A stretch of DNA of 35,993 bases. Source: an uncultured Lachnospiraceae bacterium. GTDB taxonomy: Bacteria; Bacillota; Clostridia; Lachnospirales; Lachnospiraceae. The notes beneath the pieces are model-generated. The model ran no database searches. It was not told the DNA's origin and saw only the letters and a program-made list of their open reading frames with translations. Made by a program: the position numbers and the translations under genes. Of the stretch, positions 17,601-25,282 are shown piece by piece. Where the stretch lies: positions 1-35,993 of the forward strand of contig CALWLM010000116.1 of NCBI GenBank assembly GCA_944381515.1, read 5' to 3'. The stretch's first letter is position 1; each line of letters begins with the position of its first letter.

Positions 17601-18502
17601 GTATTTATCACGTCCTCCGCCAGAACCTTGTTTTTCAGGCGGTACTTAAAGGCCAGCTTTTTATTGAATTTATAACGGCCCACCTTGGCCAGATCGTATC
17701 TTCTGGGATCGAAGAACATGCTGTTTAACAGGCTCTCTGCGCTGTCAACAGAAAGCGGCTCGCCGGGACGAATCTTTTTATACAGCTCCAGCAGGCCGTC
17801 CTGGTAATTCTCCGCCGGGTCCTTGGCCAGGCTCGCCTCAATCTTGGGCTCGTCGCCGAAGATCTCACGAATCTGCGCATTGGTACCAAAGCCGAGGGCA
17901 CGAATCAGCACAGTCACCGGCACCTTACGAGTACGATCCACACGAACAAAGAACACGTCATTGGAATCCGTCTCATACTCCAGCCATGCGCCGCGGTTCG
18001 GAATCACGGTGCAGGAATAGAGCTTCTTTCCTAATTTATCATGGGTGATTCCATAATAAATACCAGGGGAACGTACCAGCTGACTAACAATAACACGCTC
18101 GGCTCCGTTGATCACGAAGGAACCCGTATCCGTCATCAGAGGCAGATCGCCCATAAAAATCTCATGTTCATTGATTTCGTCTGTCTCTTTATTGATTAGT
18201 CTCACGCGTACCTTCAAAGGAGCGGCGTAGGTGGCATCTCTCTCCTTGCATTCATCGATGGTATACTTTACATCATCCTTGCATAATGTAAAATCGATAA
18301 ATTCCAAGCTCAAATGACCGCCGAAATCCGCGATGGGGGAGATATCACCGAAAACCTCCTTAAGCCCTTCGTCTAAAAACCATTGATAGGAGTTTTTCTG
18401 GATCTCGATCAAATTGGGCATTTCGAGGACTTCTTTTCGTCTCGAAAAGCTCATTCTCACGCTCTTGCCCGCGCGCACCGGACGGATTTTGCTTTTTTCC
18501 AT
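14615..18502 (-). CDS. rpoB: DNA-directed RNA polymerase subunit beta
   Basis: The 1295-residue beta subunit from the start [12 protein letters not shown]. This ATG (18502) has an AGGGGTGA site; a frame opening at 18565 would add 21 residues of non-homologous sequence. The rifampicin pocket reads [20 protein letters not shown] then [12 protein letters not shown], with wild-type residues at the usual resistance positions (Asp of FMDQ, His of THKRR, Ser of LSALG), so target-based resistance is not expected. The C-terminal clamp and [24 protein letters not shown] are intact. Past the conserved end is a tail of about 40 residues with six four-residue units of DDYS type, encoded by a 12-base tandem repeat at 14627-14698. 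The gene has its own promoter and is not preceded by rplL, the usual neighbour. Confidence 0.99.
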   Translation of the reverse strand: MEKSKIRPVRAGKSVRMSFSRRKEVLEMPNLIEIQKNSYQWFLDEGLKEVFGDISPIADFGGHLSLEFIDFTLCKDDVKYTIDECKERDATYAAPLKVRVRLINKETDEINEHEIFMGDLPLMTDTGSFVINGAERVIVSQLVRSPGIYYGITHDKLGKKLYSCTVIPNRGAWLEYETDSNDVFFVRVDRTRKVPVTVLIRALGFGTNAQIREIFGDEPKIEASLAKDPAENYQDGLLELYKKIRPGEPLSVDSAESLLNSMFFDPRRYDLAKVGRYKFNKKLAFKYRLKNKVLAEDVINTETGEVLAEAGTVLTQAMAADIQNAAVPYVMIQGETRNVKVLSNMMVDMAAYVSFDPEEAGVRELVYYPVLKKILEENSTEEEIKEAVRRNMSELIPKHITKEDILASINYNMHLEEGIGNSDDIDHLGNRRIRAVGELLQNQYRIGLSRMERVVRERMTTQDIEGISPQSLINIKPVTAAVKEFFGSSQLSQFMDQNNPLSELTHKRRLSALGPGGLSRDRAGFEVRDVHYSHYGRMCPIETPEGPNIGLINSLACYARVNEYGFVEAPYRVVDKTDPKNPVVTDEVIYLTADEEDNYVVAQANEALDAEGHFVRNNVSGRFREETSEFQKSKIDLMDVSPKMVFSVATAMIPFLENDDANRALMGSNMQRQAVPLLTTEAPVVGTGIEYKAAVDSGVCVIAKNDGVVERCSSNEIIVRTDAGEREVYHLTKFKRSNQNNCYNQRPIVYKGDKVKAGDVIADGPSTCGGEIALGKNPLIGFMTWEGYNYEDAVLLSERMVQDDVYTSIHIEEYEAEARDTKLGPEEITRDVPGVGDDALKDLDDRGIIRIGAEVRAGDILVGKVTPKGETELTAEERLLRAIFGEKAREVRDTSLKVPHGSYGIVVDAKVFTRENGDELSPGVNETVRIYIAQKRKISVGDKMAGRHGNKGVVSRVLPVEDMPYLPNGRPLDIVLNPLGVPSRMNIGQVLEIHLSLASMALGFNASTPVFDGADENDIQDTLEMANDYVNETWEDFQAKYQDIVRPEVMEYLGSHLEHRKLWKGVEIRRDGKVRLRDGRTGEFFDSPVTIGHMHYLKLHHLVDDKIHARSTGPYSLVTQQPLGGKAQFGGQRFGEMEVWALEAYGAAYTLQEILTVKSDDVVGRVKTYEAIIKGENIPEAGIPESFKVLLKELQALGLDVRLLRDDNTEVELKESSEMEDTDIKAILNDKRFGNYDEDLGGMGYQKQEFNNEELVNVNEGSDSDAGYDDYTDDYSEDYRDDYSDDYSDDYSDEE
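14627..14698 (-). repeat. 12-base coding tandem repeat, RpoB DDYS tail
   Basis: Six 12-base units of the form GAYGAYTAYAGY encode [24 protein letters not shown] before the terminal DEE. The third-base differences between units show it is not a brand-new expansion, but length change by slippage is possible. Confidence 0.9.
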
Positions 18503-18535
18503 TGACGTTTCACCCCTGTTTTCTATATTCAATCT

Positions 18536-18567
18536 GTGTGGCATATTCCTGCCATGGCATACCACAC
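18536..18567 (-). other. Hairpin in the rpoB leader
   Basis: GTGTGGTAT and ATGCCACAC on the minus strand pair over nine bases with one G-U, enclosing a loop that holds the palindrome GCCATGGC. It lies in the middle of the ~77-base leader of rpoB and has no U-run. A role in translational control is speculative. Confidence 0.45.
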
Positions 18568-18585
18568 CACAATAGTGTACTCTTC

Positions 18586-18614
18586 ATAATATCACGCTGT
18601 TTTCAACCTGTCAA
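18586..18614 (-). promoter_or_regulatory. Strong promoter of rpoBC
   Basis: On the minus strand a perfect TTGACA (18614-18609), a 17-base spacer and TATTAT (18591-18586). It lies just past the terminator of the upstream reductase gene, so rpoBC is an independent transcription unit with a leader of about 77 bases. Confidence 0.88.
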
Positions 18615-18650
18615 TAAGAATATGTACAAAAAATTCCAGAATAATTCCTC

Positions 18651-18687
18651 AAAAAAAGACAAGGCTTCGTATTTATCCAGCCTTGTC
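18651..18687 (-). terminator. Rho-independent terminator of the MerR-linked reductase gene
   Basis: On the minus strand GACAAGGC (18687-18680) pairs perfectly with GCCTTGTC (18665-18658) and is followed by seven T. A second perfect 8-base hairpin, GGAGGCAG/CTGCCTCC, at 18700-18720 lies between it and the gene's stop; that one has a T-run only on the plus side. Confidence 0.88.
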
Positions 18688-18750
18688 TCCAATCGGCAAG
18701 GAGGCAGATTAACTGCCTCCTCTTGATTTTTTAGTAATTTGGACAGTTAA

Positions 18751-20718
18751 TCACCGCTGCTGCGCTGCTGCTAACCCAGCTGCCCGTCCATTAGAAATAG
18801 CATCCGGCACTGCGTTTCCACCTACCCGGTTAGAACCATGGAAGCCGCCAGTTACCTCACCTGCCGCATATAAACCCGGTATTACATTTCCTTCGGTATC
18901 CATTACCCTTGTCTCTGCATCTACCTGTACGCCTCCCATAGTATGATGCACCGCAGGAGAGCGGAAGCTGGCATAAAAAGGGGCCTCCAGAACGGCAGCC
19001 GTATCTGTAAATGCCACACGGCCAAAATCCGTATCCTCACCCGATGCAACAATTTCATTCCATCGTTCCACACTTGCTGTAAAGACTTCCGGATCCAGTT
19101 CCAGCTGTTCGGCCAACTCTCCCAATGTATCCGCCTCAAACACTTTGCCCTGAGCAATCAAGTCTTCCACCTTCTGGCCATAAGAATTCAAACCATTCTC
19201 ATCAATTCCTGCCCCATTTACATCGGCTATTACATAAAATTGCCCATCCGTCTGCTCCAGTGCCGCCGCCGTAAGCACATCCCGGCGGGCCGACTCATCC
19301 ACAAATCGAACCCCTTCTTTATTGATGTAGAGAGTGCCCCCTACGCCTCCGCTGGTACTTCCATTATAAGCATCGCTGCTGGGGAAGCATTGAATCTGAT
19401 CCATATCCACCAGATTGGCTCCTATAGCCTCAGCCATCACAATTCCATCTCCCGTCATTGCAGCGCTATTGCTGTTCTTCAAGGTAGGAAGCAGCTCCGG
19501 CTTATATTTCATGCACATCTCCATATTGGCTGCAAAACCTCCAGTAGCCAGCACTACTCCCGATTCTGCCCGTATGGTATATTCCGTTCCATCAGCTCCC
19601 GTCGCTTTCGCGCCGACTATTCTGCCATCCTCCACCAGAAGCTCCTGCGCCCTAGTTTCCATCAGAAACTCAACGGGAAGTTCATTTTCTTCAATCGTCC
19701 TTGTAAACGCGGCAAAATATCCCTGTCCGCTCTTAGCCCCCTCCACATAATGTGCACGGGGCCACAAGCCGCCAACCATCGTTCCCAGCTCATCCTGCCA
19801 GACAATCCCGCAATAATCTTCCAGCCACTGCACTCCGTCGGCCGCTCTCTGACAAAAAGTCAGAATTAATTCGGGATCTCCCAAATAATCCCCCGCATCA
19901 TAAGTTTGCAGTGCATGCAGCTCTACCGAATCAAACAACGTTTCACTTGCACTGGCACGATATTCGTCCAGCTGTTTGCGGACCGTCTCTATCAGCTCTT
20001 CATGCTCTTCATTGACGGGCTCTTTATCCAATAATTCATCCACGGTCTGCAGCTGTTGTTCGGAAATCTGCATATTCAGATCCCTTGCAGCATCATAAGC
20101 ATTATATCCGCCTCCCGAAAGGATTGTATTGCCACCCAGAGCGGCAGTTTTCTCTACTACCAAAACTTCGCTGCCCTCAGCTGCCGCACTGATAGCTGCC
20201 GATACGCCAGCTCCGCCCCCGCCTAAAATCAGCACGTCTGTAGTAAGCTCTATCTGCTGGGCCGGCACTTCCTCCTGCTCAGACGCCTGCTTTAATGCTT
20301 CCACATCTCCGCCAGCCTGTTCCACGCACTGTTCAACCGCTTCCAGAATCGCCAGTGAAGTATTAGTCGCTCCTGTTACAGTATCAACCGCCAAAGTTTG
20401 CCCTTCCACAATCTCCTTGGGAATCCTTTCAATAGGGGTGTCGCTGATTCCCTGCGTTTCGTTGTGAGAAACTACCGTGACAGAAATAATCTCCTGACTT
20501 CCAAATGTCACCTCAACAGTCACATCGCTATTATTTCCCATGGCTGAGCCTTGATAAGTACCCTCCTGGTACAAAATCTCCCCGCCATCCGTGGGTGCCG
20601 CCGTCTCCGCAGTATTGCTCTGCTCTGTGCTCTCTGTTACTGTCGGCTGCCCGCACGCTGATAAAACAAACAGCATCGCAGCCACTGTAAGACAAAATAT
20701 TCCTTTTATCCTTCCCAT
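18751..20718 (-). CDS. Lipoprotein FMN- and FAD-binding reductase, fumarate/urocanate reductase family
   Basis: A 655-residue cell-surface flavoprotein. A signal peptide ends in the lipobox LSAC (Cys22). An FMN-binding domain (about 50-135) carries D112-TVTGAT, with Thr118 the likely site of covalent FMN. The FAD domain starts with DVLILGGGGAGVSAA (161-175). Compared with soluble fumarate reductases it keeps the arginine of the proton relay (ARRD, Arg479), the substrate histidines (His591/592, HHTMGG) and substrate arginine (Arg631, NRVGGNA). The histidine of the fumarate HPT motif is Phe445 (IQCFPSS), so the substrate may be another alkenoic acid. The start at 20718 has AGGAGG; a frame 10 codons longer does not. 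It follows a MerR gene by 125 bases and probably works as an electron sink fed by membrane flavin carriers. Confidence 0.92.
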   Translation of the reverse strand: MGRIKGIFCLTVAAMLFVLSACGQPTVTESTEQSNTAETAAPTDGGEILYQEGTYQGSAMGNNSDVTVEVTFGSQEIISVTVVSHNETQGISDTPIERIPKEIVEGQTLAVDTVTGATNTSLAILEAVEQCVEQAGGDVEALKQASEQEEVPAQQIELTTDVLILGGGGAGVSAAISAAAEGSEVLVVEKTAALGGNTILSGGGYNAYDAARDLNMQISEQQLQTVDELLDKEPVNEEHEELIETVRKQLDEYRASASETLFDSVELHALQTYDAGDYLGDPELILTFCQRAADGVQWLEDYCGIVWQDELGTMVGGLWPRAHYVEGAKSGQGYFAAFTRTIEENELPVEFLMETRAQELLVEDGRIVGAKATGADGTEYTIRAESGVVLATGGFAANMEMCMKYKPELLPTLKNSNSAAMTGDGIVMAEAIGANLVDMDQIQCFPSSDAYNGSTSGGVGGTLYINKEGVRFVDESARRDVLTAAALEQTDGQFYVIADVNGAGIDENGLNSYGQKVEDLIAQGKVFEADTLGELAEQLELDPEVFTASVERWNEIVASGEDTDFGRVAFTDTAAVLEAPFYASFRSPAVHHTMGGVQVDAETRVMDTEGNVIPGLYAAGEVTGGFHGSNRVGGNAVPDAISNGRAAGLAAAQQR

Positions 20719-20767
20719 TTTTTCCTCCTGGATAATTTTGGTGTCCAAACAAACCGTTCAGCTCGAT

Positions 20768-20795
20768 TTAGTAATAAGAATGATCATTCTGTCTA
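20768..20795 (-). promoter_or_regulatory. Reductase promoter with a 14-base palindrome, candidate MerR operator
   Basis: AGAATGATCATTCT (20777-20790) is a perfect palindrome between TAGACA (20795-20790) and TACTAA (20773-20768) on the minus strand. MerR proteins bind such dyads between -35 and -10. The hexamers are weak, as expected of an activator-dependent promoter; taking TAAATC as -10 would give the 19-base spacer typical of MerR promoters. Confidence 0.55.
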
Positions 20796-20843
20796 CACTT
20801 TAACATATCCAGTAGCTGCACATGCAAGCGTTTTTATTCAATC

Positions 20844-21653
20844 CTATGCAACAGGAATCCATAACTCCAAATATCCTTTTTTCTTTTCTTCAAAAGTGAC
20901 GACTACCTGTTCACAGCGAATATCGCCAGTCAGCTCCAGCTTATTTTCCTTCATGTAGTCCATCACCGGTCCCAGCACACCTGAAAAATCCTCCGAATTC
21001 CGATCACAAATCACTATAGTGTGCAGGCTTCTGCAAGATGGCAGACAGGCAACTCCTTCCTCCTGCACCAGGCCCTTTTCCTCCGCCTTCTCGGCTCGTA
21101 TACTAAGTCCCCACTCATGAGATTTGCCCTCACCATTTTTCCAATAGTCCCCGAAAAAGAGAGGCGAAATCACCACATCCGGAACCGCAGCCAGCCAGCA
21201 ATTTACGCACTGCCACGCCTGCTTGGAAACAGGGATTCGTTCCAGCAAAGCTTCCGTCACTCGCAGCATTTCCGGCGCTGTTGTAATTTCATACTTTCCC
21301 AGCAATCCAGGGATATTTTCCATCCTTTTTCTCATTTCCCGAATCTTTTGCGCCATTTGCTCATATCTGAGCGCCAGCTCATCTAATTCTCGCTCTTTAT
21401 CCTTTAATGCCTCATCAATACTGTTCAAATCACTGCATGTAAACTGCTCTGCCACATCCTGCAACGAAAAGCAAACGGATTGATATTTTTTTATGGCAGC
21501 CATCCGTACAATCATCCCATAAGAATATTCCCTGTGACCTGCCGCATTGCGCTCAGAATGCAGAAGCTTTTTCTCCTCATAGAATCGGATTGCATTTCGC
21601 GTCATACCACTGATCTTTGCCAAGTCATTTACCCGAAGCTTTTTTTCAGACAT
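20844..21653 (-). CDS. MerR family regulator with GyrI-like effector domain
   Basis: A 269-residue regulator. Residues 1-75 are a MerR winged helix (RVNDLAKISGMTRNAIRFYEEKKLL, then GHREYSYGMIVRMAAIKKYQS). A long coiled coil (about 80-125, DEALKDKERELDELALRYEQMAQKI) gives dimerization. The C-terminal half ends FEEKKKGYLELWIPVA with an EW-containing strand (SHEWGLSI), the pattern of a GyrI/BmrR-type ligand-binding fold. The region has several cysteines (QCVNCW, CLPSC) but no clear metal-binding set. It lies directly upstream of the reductase gene on the same strand, with a palindromic promoter between, so it likely senses the substrate or product of that enzyme. The ribosome site is AAGGGGGG. 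Confidence 0.88.
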   Translation of the reverse strand: MSEKKLRVNDLAKISGMTRNAIRFYEEKKLLHSERNAAGHREYSYGMIVRMAAIKKYQSVCFSLQDVAEQFTCSDLNSIDEALKDKERELDELALRYEQMAQKIREMRKRMENIPGLLGKYEITTAPEMLRVTEALLERIPVSKQAWQCVNCWLAAVPDVVISPLFFGDYWKNGEGKSHEWGLSIRAEKAEEKGLVQEEGVACLPSCRSLHTIVICDRNSEDFSGVLGPVMDYMKENKLELTGDIRCEQVVVTFEEKKKGYLELWIPVA

Positions 21654-21694
21654 ACAATGTCCCCCCTTAAATTTTATTGTAAAGAAATATTTTC

Positions 21695-21723
21695 AGTATA
21701 TCGCTTCGACATTTTTTTGTCCA
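21695..21723 (-). promoter_or_regulatory. Predicted promoter of the MerR regulator gene
   Basis: On the minus strand TGGACA (21723-21718), a 17-base spacer and TATACT (21700-21695), each a five-of-six match to consensus, about 40 bases before the ATG. Confidence 0.7.
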
Positions 21724-21806
21724 TGAAAATCCATTTCTCTCATCTGCCACAGGTCTCTCACATGTTTCAATAAACATATTCCGATTTAAACTACGCACAA
21801 AACAAG

Positions 21807-21835
21807 TTGCATGTTTCAAAAATGAATGCTATAAT
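21807..21835 (+). promoter_or_regulatory. Predicted promoter of the small membrane protein gene
   Basis: TTGCAT (21807-21812), a 17-base spacer and a perfect TATAAT (21830-21835) lie about 65 bases before the ATG at 21903. Confidence 0.8.
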
Positions 21836-21902
21836 CGTCAACATGAGGCAGTTTCCGAACACCCCTGCGGGCTGCCGACTTATGCAGAAGGAGGAATATG
21901 CC

Positions 21903-22382
21903 ATGCCATGGTGGGCATACTTAATAATCGGCATTATTGTCGTTTTAGTCATCGCCGTCGTCGTCTTATACTTTGTCGGGAGCAAGCTGCAGCGCCGGCA
22001 GGTGGAACAGGAAGAGATGATGGAGCAGATGGCACAGACAGTGTCTATGCTGATTATTGACAAAAAAATTATGCGTCTGAAGGAGTCCGGCCTGCCCGCT
22101 CAAGTATTGGCGCAAACACCAAAATACGCCAGAAGAGCCAAAGTACCTGTGGTAAAAGCCAAAGTAGGCAACCGCATCATGGTGATGCTTGCGGATAACA
22201 AAGCCTACGAGGTCCTTCCGGTAAAGACTGAGGCCAAGGTAGTGGTCAGCGGCATCTATATCCGCGAGGTCAAGAGTGTCCGCGGTCAGACCATCAAGGC
22301 TCCCGAGAAGAAAAAGGGATTCTTCTCCCGCTTCAAAAAAGACAAAAAGGATAAGAAAGCGGAAAACAAATCCACCAAATAA
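21903..22382 (+). CDS. Small single-span membrane protein of unknown function
   Basis: A 159-residue protein starting MPWWAYLIIGIIVVLVIAVV, one N-terminal membrane span of about 20 residues, then a basic cytoplasmic part. The middle (LQRRQVEQEEMMEQMAQTVSMLIIDKKIMRL) looks helical, followed by a segment rich in beta-type residues (ARRAKVPVVKAKVGNRIMVMLADNKAYEVLPVK, then AKVVVSGIYIREVKSV) and a lysine-rich tail (KKKGFFSRFKKDKKDKKAENK) that may bind acidic lipid or nucleic acid. I do not recognise a named family. An upstream frame opening at a TTG at 21807 overlaps the promoter and is not used; the ATG here has AAGGAGG eight bases upstream. It is a single-gene unit with its own promoter and terminator. 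Confidence 0.85.
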   Translation: MPWWAYLIIGIIVVLVIAVVVLYFVGSKLQRRQVEQEEMMEQMAQTVSMLIIDKKIMRLKESGLPAQVLAQTPKYARRAKVPVVKAKVGNRIMVMLADNKAYEVLPVKTEAKVVVSGIYIREVKSVRGQTIKAPEKKKGFFSRFKKDKKDKKAENKSTK

Positions 22383-22397
22383 GCTTTTATGCATCTG

Positions 22398-22434
22398 CAC
22401 CGCAGGCTGTTTTTTCAGCTCTGCGGTGTTTTTT
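22398..22434 (+). terminator. Rho-independent terminator after the small membrane protein gene
   Basis: CACCGCAG (22398-22405) pairs perfectly with CTGCGGTG (22421-22428), with a further GCTG/CAGC inside, followed by six T. Confidence 0.92.
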
Positions 22435-22560
22435 ACGGTTTCTCGTTTTTATTGCCTCTCGCCTTGATCTCTTTTCATTTTTATCTTTTATCATCTACCG
22501 CTTGTTGCTTGTCTCTTATCACCCGTACCCATACCAGCAGATAATACTCCGGCAGCTGCA

Positions 22561-22598
22561 AAACGCCGCCGGCTGATCTTTCTGGCCGGCGGCGTTTC
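22561..22598 (-). terminator. Strong GC-rich hairpin, probable terminator of the peptidase operon
   Basis: A perfect 13-base stem (22562-22574 with 22586-22598, GCCGCCGGC core) and an 11-base loop. On the minus strand only four T follow, so termination may be partial. The rest of the 22435-22665 gap has T-rich sequence and an 8-base tandem repeat TATCTTAC at 22630-22645, but no gene. Confidence 0.65.
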
Positions 22599-22665
22599 TT
22601 TCTGTCCAAATCTTATGTTTTCCTGTTTGTATCTTACTATCTTACTGTATATTTCTTACCCTGCC

Positions 22666-24345
22666 TCAGAGCAGGTCCTCCTCCAGGCTCCGGACGATTT
22701 TTTCCACTGTCCCCTCCTCGAAGGGATTGCTCAAGTGCGCAAGCTTTAATAGCGCAAAATAGCCGAGGCTTCCTCCGGCCTGGCACAGCCGGTAGTAGTC
22801 CTCCCAGGCTTCCTTTCGGTCCTTCTTCATACGGCCGTAGAACTCAAAGGCTCCCATCTGAGCCAGAGCATATTCGATGTAATAAAAAGGATAGAGGAAA
22901 ATATGCTGCTTCTGCATCCAGAAGCCTCCCTCCTCCAGGAAAGGATGGCCGTCGTAATCCCTCCAGGGCAGGTAGGTTTTCTCCAGCTCATGCCAGACCT
23001 GCCGCCTCTCGGCCGCAGTCATATCCGGCTGTGCATAGACTCTGTGCTGGAATTCATCCACGCTGACCATATAGGGGATGACCTCCAGAGCGTCCATCAG
23101 GTGAGCGTACCGATAGCGGTCCGCCTGCTCTCCAAAGAACAGCTCCATGTAGGGATAGGCGAAATGCTCCATGGTCATGGAGTGAATCTCCGCCACCTCC
23201 GCTCCCGGAGTTGTAAACTCCGGCAGGGCCACCAGACGGGAAGCCGTATATGCCTCAAAGGCGTGCCCGGCCTCATGGGTCAGCACGTCCACATCGGCGC
23301 TGGTTCCGTTAAAGTTGGAAAAGATAAAAGGCGCCTTGTAAGCCTGCAAAAAAGAGCAGTAGCCGCCGGGTCTCTTGCCCGGTCTGGTGGGAAGGTCAAA
23401 GAGCTCATGTTCCATCATGAAATCAAAAAACTCTCCTGTTTCCTCCGACAGTTCATGATACATCCGGGCTGCCTTTTTCACCAGTTCCTGCTGATCTCCC
23501 TGCGGCACGGCATTGCCCTCCGGAAAGATCAGACTCTCATCATAGTAGCGCAGGCGGTCCACTCCCAGCCTCTCGGCCTGTTTCTCACGAAGGCGGGCAC
23601 AGAAAGGCACCACATATTCCTTCACCTGTCTGCGGAAGCTCTCCGCATCGGCGGCATTGTAATCGTAGCGCCCCCTGTTCAGGTAGGCGTACTCCGTGTA
23701 ACTGTCAAAACCCAGCTTGCGCGCCATCCCTGCGCGCAGCTTCACCATGCGGCTGTAAATCTCGTCCAGCTGTCCGGAGGTCTCCTGGTACAAATCGCCC
23801 CAGGCAAACATGGCCTCCTTCCTCTCCTGACGGTCCGTGCTCTGCATGGCTCCCAGAAGACCATAGAAATTACAGGTCTTACCGCGAAAAACCGTCGATG
23901 CCGTGGAGGACACACGGGAATATTCCTGGCACAGACCAGCCTCCTCCACCATATCTTCCACAACGCTTTCATCCGACAGCTTCTGACGGACCTCCATATC
24001 CCGGATAAGTACCGGTCCGAACTCCGCCTCCAGCTCCTCCCGATAAGGAGAGTCCAGGATTACTCTCTCCGCCTTCTTATTTAAGAGGGTGATCCGGGGA
24101 AGCTCCCGGTGAAAATACTTCATCTCCTCCGCATAGAAGGGATCTCGTGTATCCGCCGTATTGCGGATATGGGCCACGGTCCGCATTGTGGACCAGTTTG
24201 CATCCTTTGCCCTGCGCTCCAGAAACAGACGGCGCAGTTCGGCATAGGAGGCCGCCTTTCCCAGCGCCTCGATATACTCCCGCAGCTCTGCCTGGACCGC
24301 TTCCAGATCGGGCCGCTCATAGACAAGCTCTGAAAACTTTTCCAA
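22666..24345 (-). CDS. pepF: M3 family oligoendopeptidase
   Basis: A 559-residue zinc metallopeptidase of the PepF/M3 kind, which degrades short peptides in the cytoplasm. The zinc motif HEAGH is at 357-361 (VLTHEAGHAFEAY) with Glu358 as catalytic base, and the third ligand is probably Glu386 in AEIHSMTMEHF. FNGTSADVDVLTHE and the tyrosine-rich GGFWMQKQHIFLYPFYYIEYALAQ are also typical of the family. The start codon is TTG (24345-24343), supported by AAGGAG six bases upstream and by alignment of the MEKFSELVYERPDL beginning with relatives. It is the third gene of a minus-strand set after the trigger-factor-like lipoprotein and the mutarotase homologue, separated from the latter by 57 bases filled with 13-base repeats. 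Confidence 0.93.
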   Translation of the reverse strand: MEKFSELVYERPDLEAVQAELREYIEALGKAASYAELRRLFLERRAKDANWSTMRTVAHIRNTADTRDPFYAEEMKYFHRELPRITLLNKKAERVILDSPYREELEAEFGPVLIRDMEVRQKLSDESVVEDMVEEAGLCQEYSRVSSTASTVFRGKTCNFYGLLGAMQSTDRQERKEAMFAWGDLYQETSGQLDEIYSRMVKLRAGMARKLGFDSYTEYAYLNRGRYDYNAADAESFRRQVKEYVVPFCARLREKQAERLGVDRLRYYDESLIFPEGNAVPQGDQQELVKKAARMYHELSEETGEFFDFMMEHELFDLPTRPGKRPGGYCSFLQAYKAPFIFSNFNGTSADVDVLTHEAGHAFEAYTASRLVALPEFTTPGAEVAEIHSMTMEHFAYPYMELFFGEQADRYRYAHLMDALEVIPYMVSVDEFQHRVYAQPDMTAAERRQVWHELEKTYLPWRDYDGHPFLEEGGFWMQKQHIFLYPFYYIEYALAQMGAFEFYGRMKKDRKEAWEDYYRLCQAGGSLGYFALLKLAHLSNPFEEGTVEKIVRSLEEDLL

Positions 24346-24357
24346 CTTTTTCTCCTT

Positions 24358-24415
24358 ATCTGCTGATCAAATCTGCTTATCGAATCCGCTTATTGCACCG
24401 GTTTATCGAATCTCC
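24358..24415 (-). repeat. 13-base tandem repeat, about 4.5 copies, before the peptidase RBS
   Basis: On the plus strand the units ATCTGCTGATCAA, ATCTGCTTATCGA, ATCCGCTTATTGC and ACCGGTTTATCGA follow each other without gaps, then a partial ATCTCC. The array starts two bases from the AAGGAG site of the peptidase gene and extends into the last codons of the mutarotase gene. Confidence 0.8.
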
Positions 24416-25278
24416 ACGGTGAATCCGCCCTCAAAGGTCTCGCCGGGATTCAATGTATTGCCCCAGGCTCTCTCGCTCCACTCGCCGTCAAAATCCGCTC
24501 CGTCGCACCGTCCATACCAGGGTTCGATGCACACAAAGGGCGCCTCACGGCCAGGACAGGACCAGACGCCAAAGAGAGGAGCGTCAAAGCTTACCGTCAC
24601 ATAATCGGTCCCATCGGGAGCCACCAGAGATACGCGATGGGCCTGTCCGCCCTCCAGAATCAGCGCGTCGTCGTCAAAGAGATGGCTGTCTATGGGCAGT
24701 ATTCCCTCCGTCAGCTCAATTTTCTTTACCGCATCGCCCAGAAGTCCTCCCTCACCGATGACGCCGGAGGTCAGAGGACCCTCCGCGTCAAAACGCAGGC
24801 TGTAATCCGACTGGCGCTCTCCAGGCGTCCGGGGACATACAAATGCCGGATGGCCGCCCAGGGAAAAATGCAGAGGACGGGAGGCGGGATTATGTACCCG
24901 CCATATATTCTCCACACAGCCCTCGCCCAGCCGGTATCCCACCTCCAGTACGAACTCATAGGGATATACCGTCAGACTGGCCATGTTCTCCGTCAGCTGA
25001 AACCAGCATTCCGTATCCGTAGCAGAAACCTGGGCAAACTCCATATCCCGGGCAAAACCATGCTGATTCATGGGATAAGTGCGGTCGCCGATGCGGTACT
25101 GCTTGTTTTTCAGACTTCCGACCAGAGGAAAGAGAATCGGAGCATGGCGCTTCCAGTAGAGAGGATCGCCGCTCCACAGATACTCCCGGCCCTCCGCATT
25201 TTTCAGAGATATCATTTCCGCTCCGCGGGAATCCACAGTAAGAGACAGAGTCTCGTTTTTTAAGACTGTCAAAGCCAT
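24403..25278 (-). CDS. Aldose 1-epimerase family protein, LacX type
   Basis: A 291-residue beta-sandwich protein of the galactose mutarotase superfamily, which interconverts alpha and beta anomers of sugars or sugar phosphates. The LacX-like motifs are NQHGFARDMEF (His73), SLGGHPAFVCPR (His143, the probable general acid) and CIEPWYGRCDG (Glu252, the probable base), with RGAEMISLKNAEGREYLWSGDPLYWKRHAPILFP-type start. Length is normal. Only four bases separate its ATG from the stop of the lipoprotein gene, and its ribosome site (GGAGGG) lies within that gene, so translation is probably coupled. Its true substrate is unknown; many LacX proteins are uncharacterised. Confidence 0.88.
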   Translation of the reverse strand: MALTVLKNETLSLTVDSRGAEMISLKNAEGREYLWSGDPLYWKRHAPILFPLVGSLKNKQYRIGDRTYPMNQHGFARDMEFAQVSATDTECWFQLTENMASLTVYPYEFVLEVGYRLGEGCVENIWRVHNPASRPLHFSLGGHPAFVCPRTPGERQSDYSLRFDAEGPLTSGVIGEGGLLGDAVKKIELTEGILPIDSHLFDDDALILEGGQAHRVSLVAPDGTDYVTVSFDAPLFGVWSCPGREAPFVCIEPWYGRCDGADFDGEWSERAWGNTLNPGETFEGGFTVEIR

Positions 25279-25282
25279 CCCG

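Noticed and set aside
15179-17728. Open frame of 849 codons antisense to rpoB, and similar long antisense frames over rpoC (11543-12793, 13208-14467)
   Set aside because: They mirror conserved rpoB and rpoC codons, have no good ribosome sites and encode low-likelihood proteins; they follow from the codon bias of the real genes.
14615-18502. Rifampicin resistance allele
   Set aside because: The pocket residues at the common resistance positions are wild type.
18700-18720. Plus-strand terminator
   Set aside because: The hairpin is followed by T on the plus strand but there is no plus-strand gene upstream; it was noted only beside the real minus-strand terminator.
22435-22665. Small gene in the gap after the membrane protein gene
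   Set aside because: No frame with a ribosome site; the stretch holds a terminator hairpin and T-rich or repetitive sequence.
24358-24415. Possible CRISPR array
   Set aside because: Units of 13 bases are contiguous with no spacers and no cas genes; these are plain tandem repeats. The same applies at 31888-31933.
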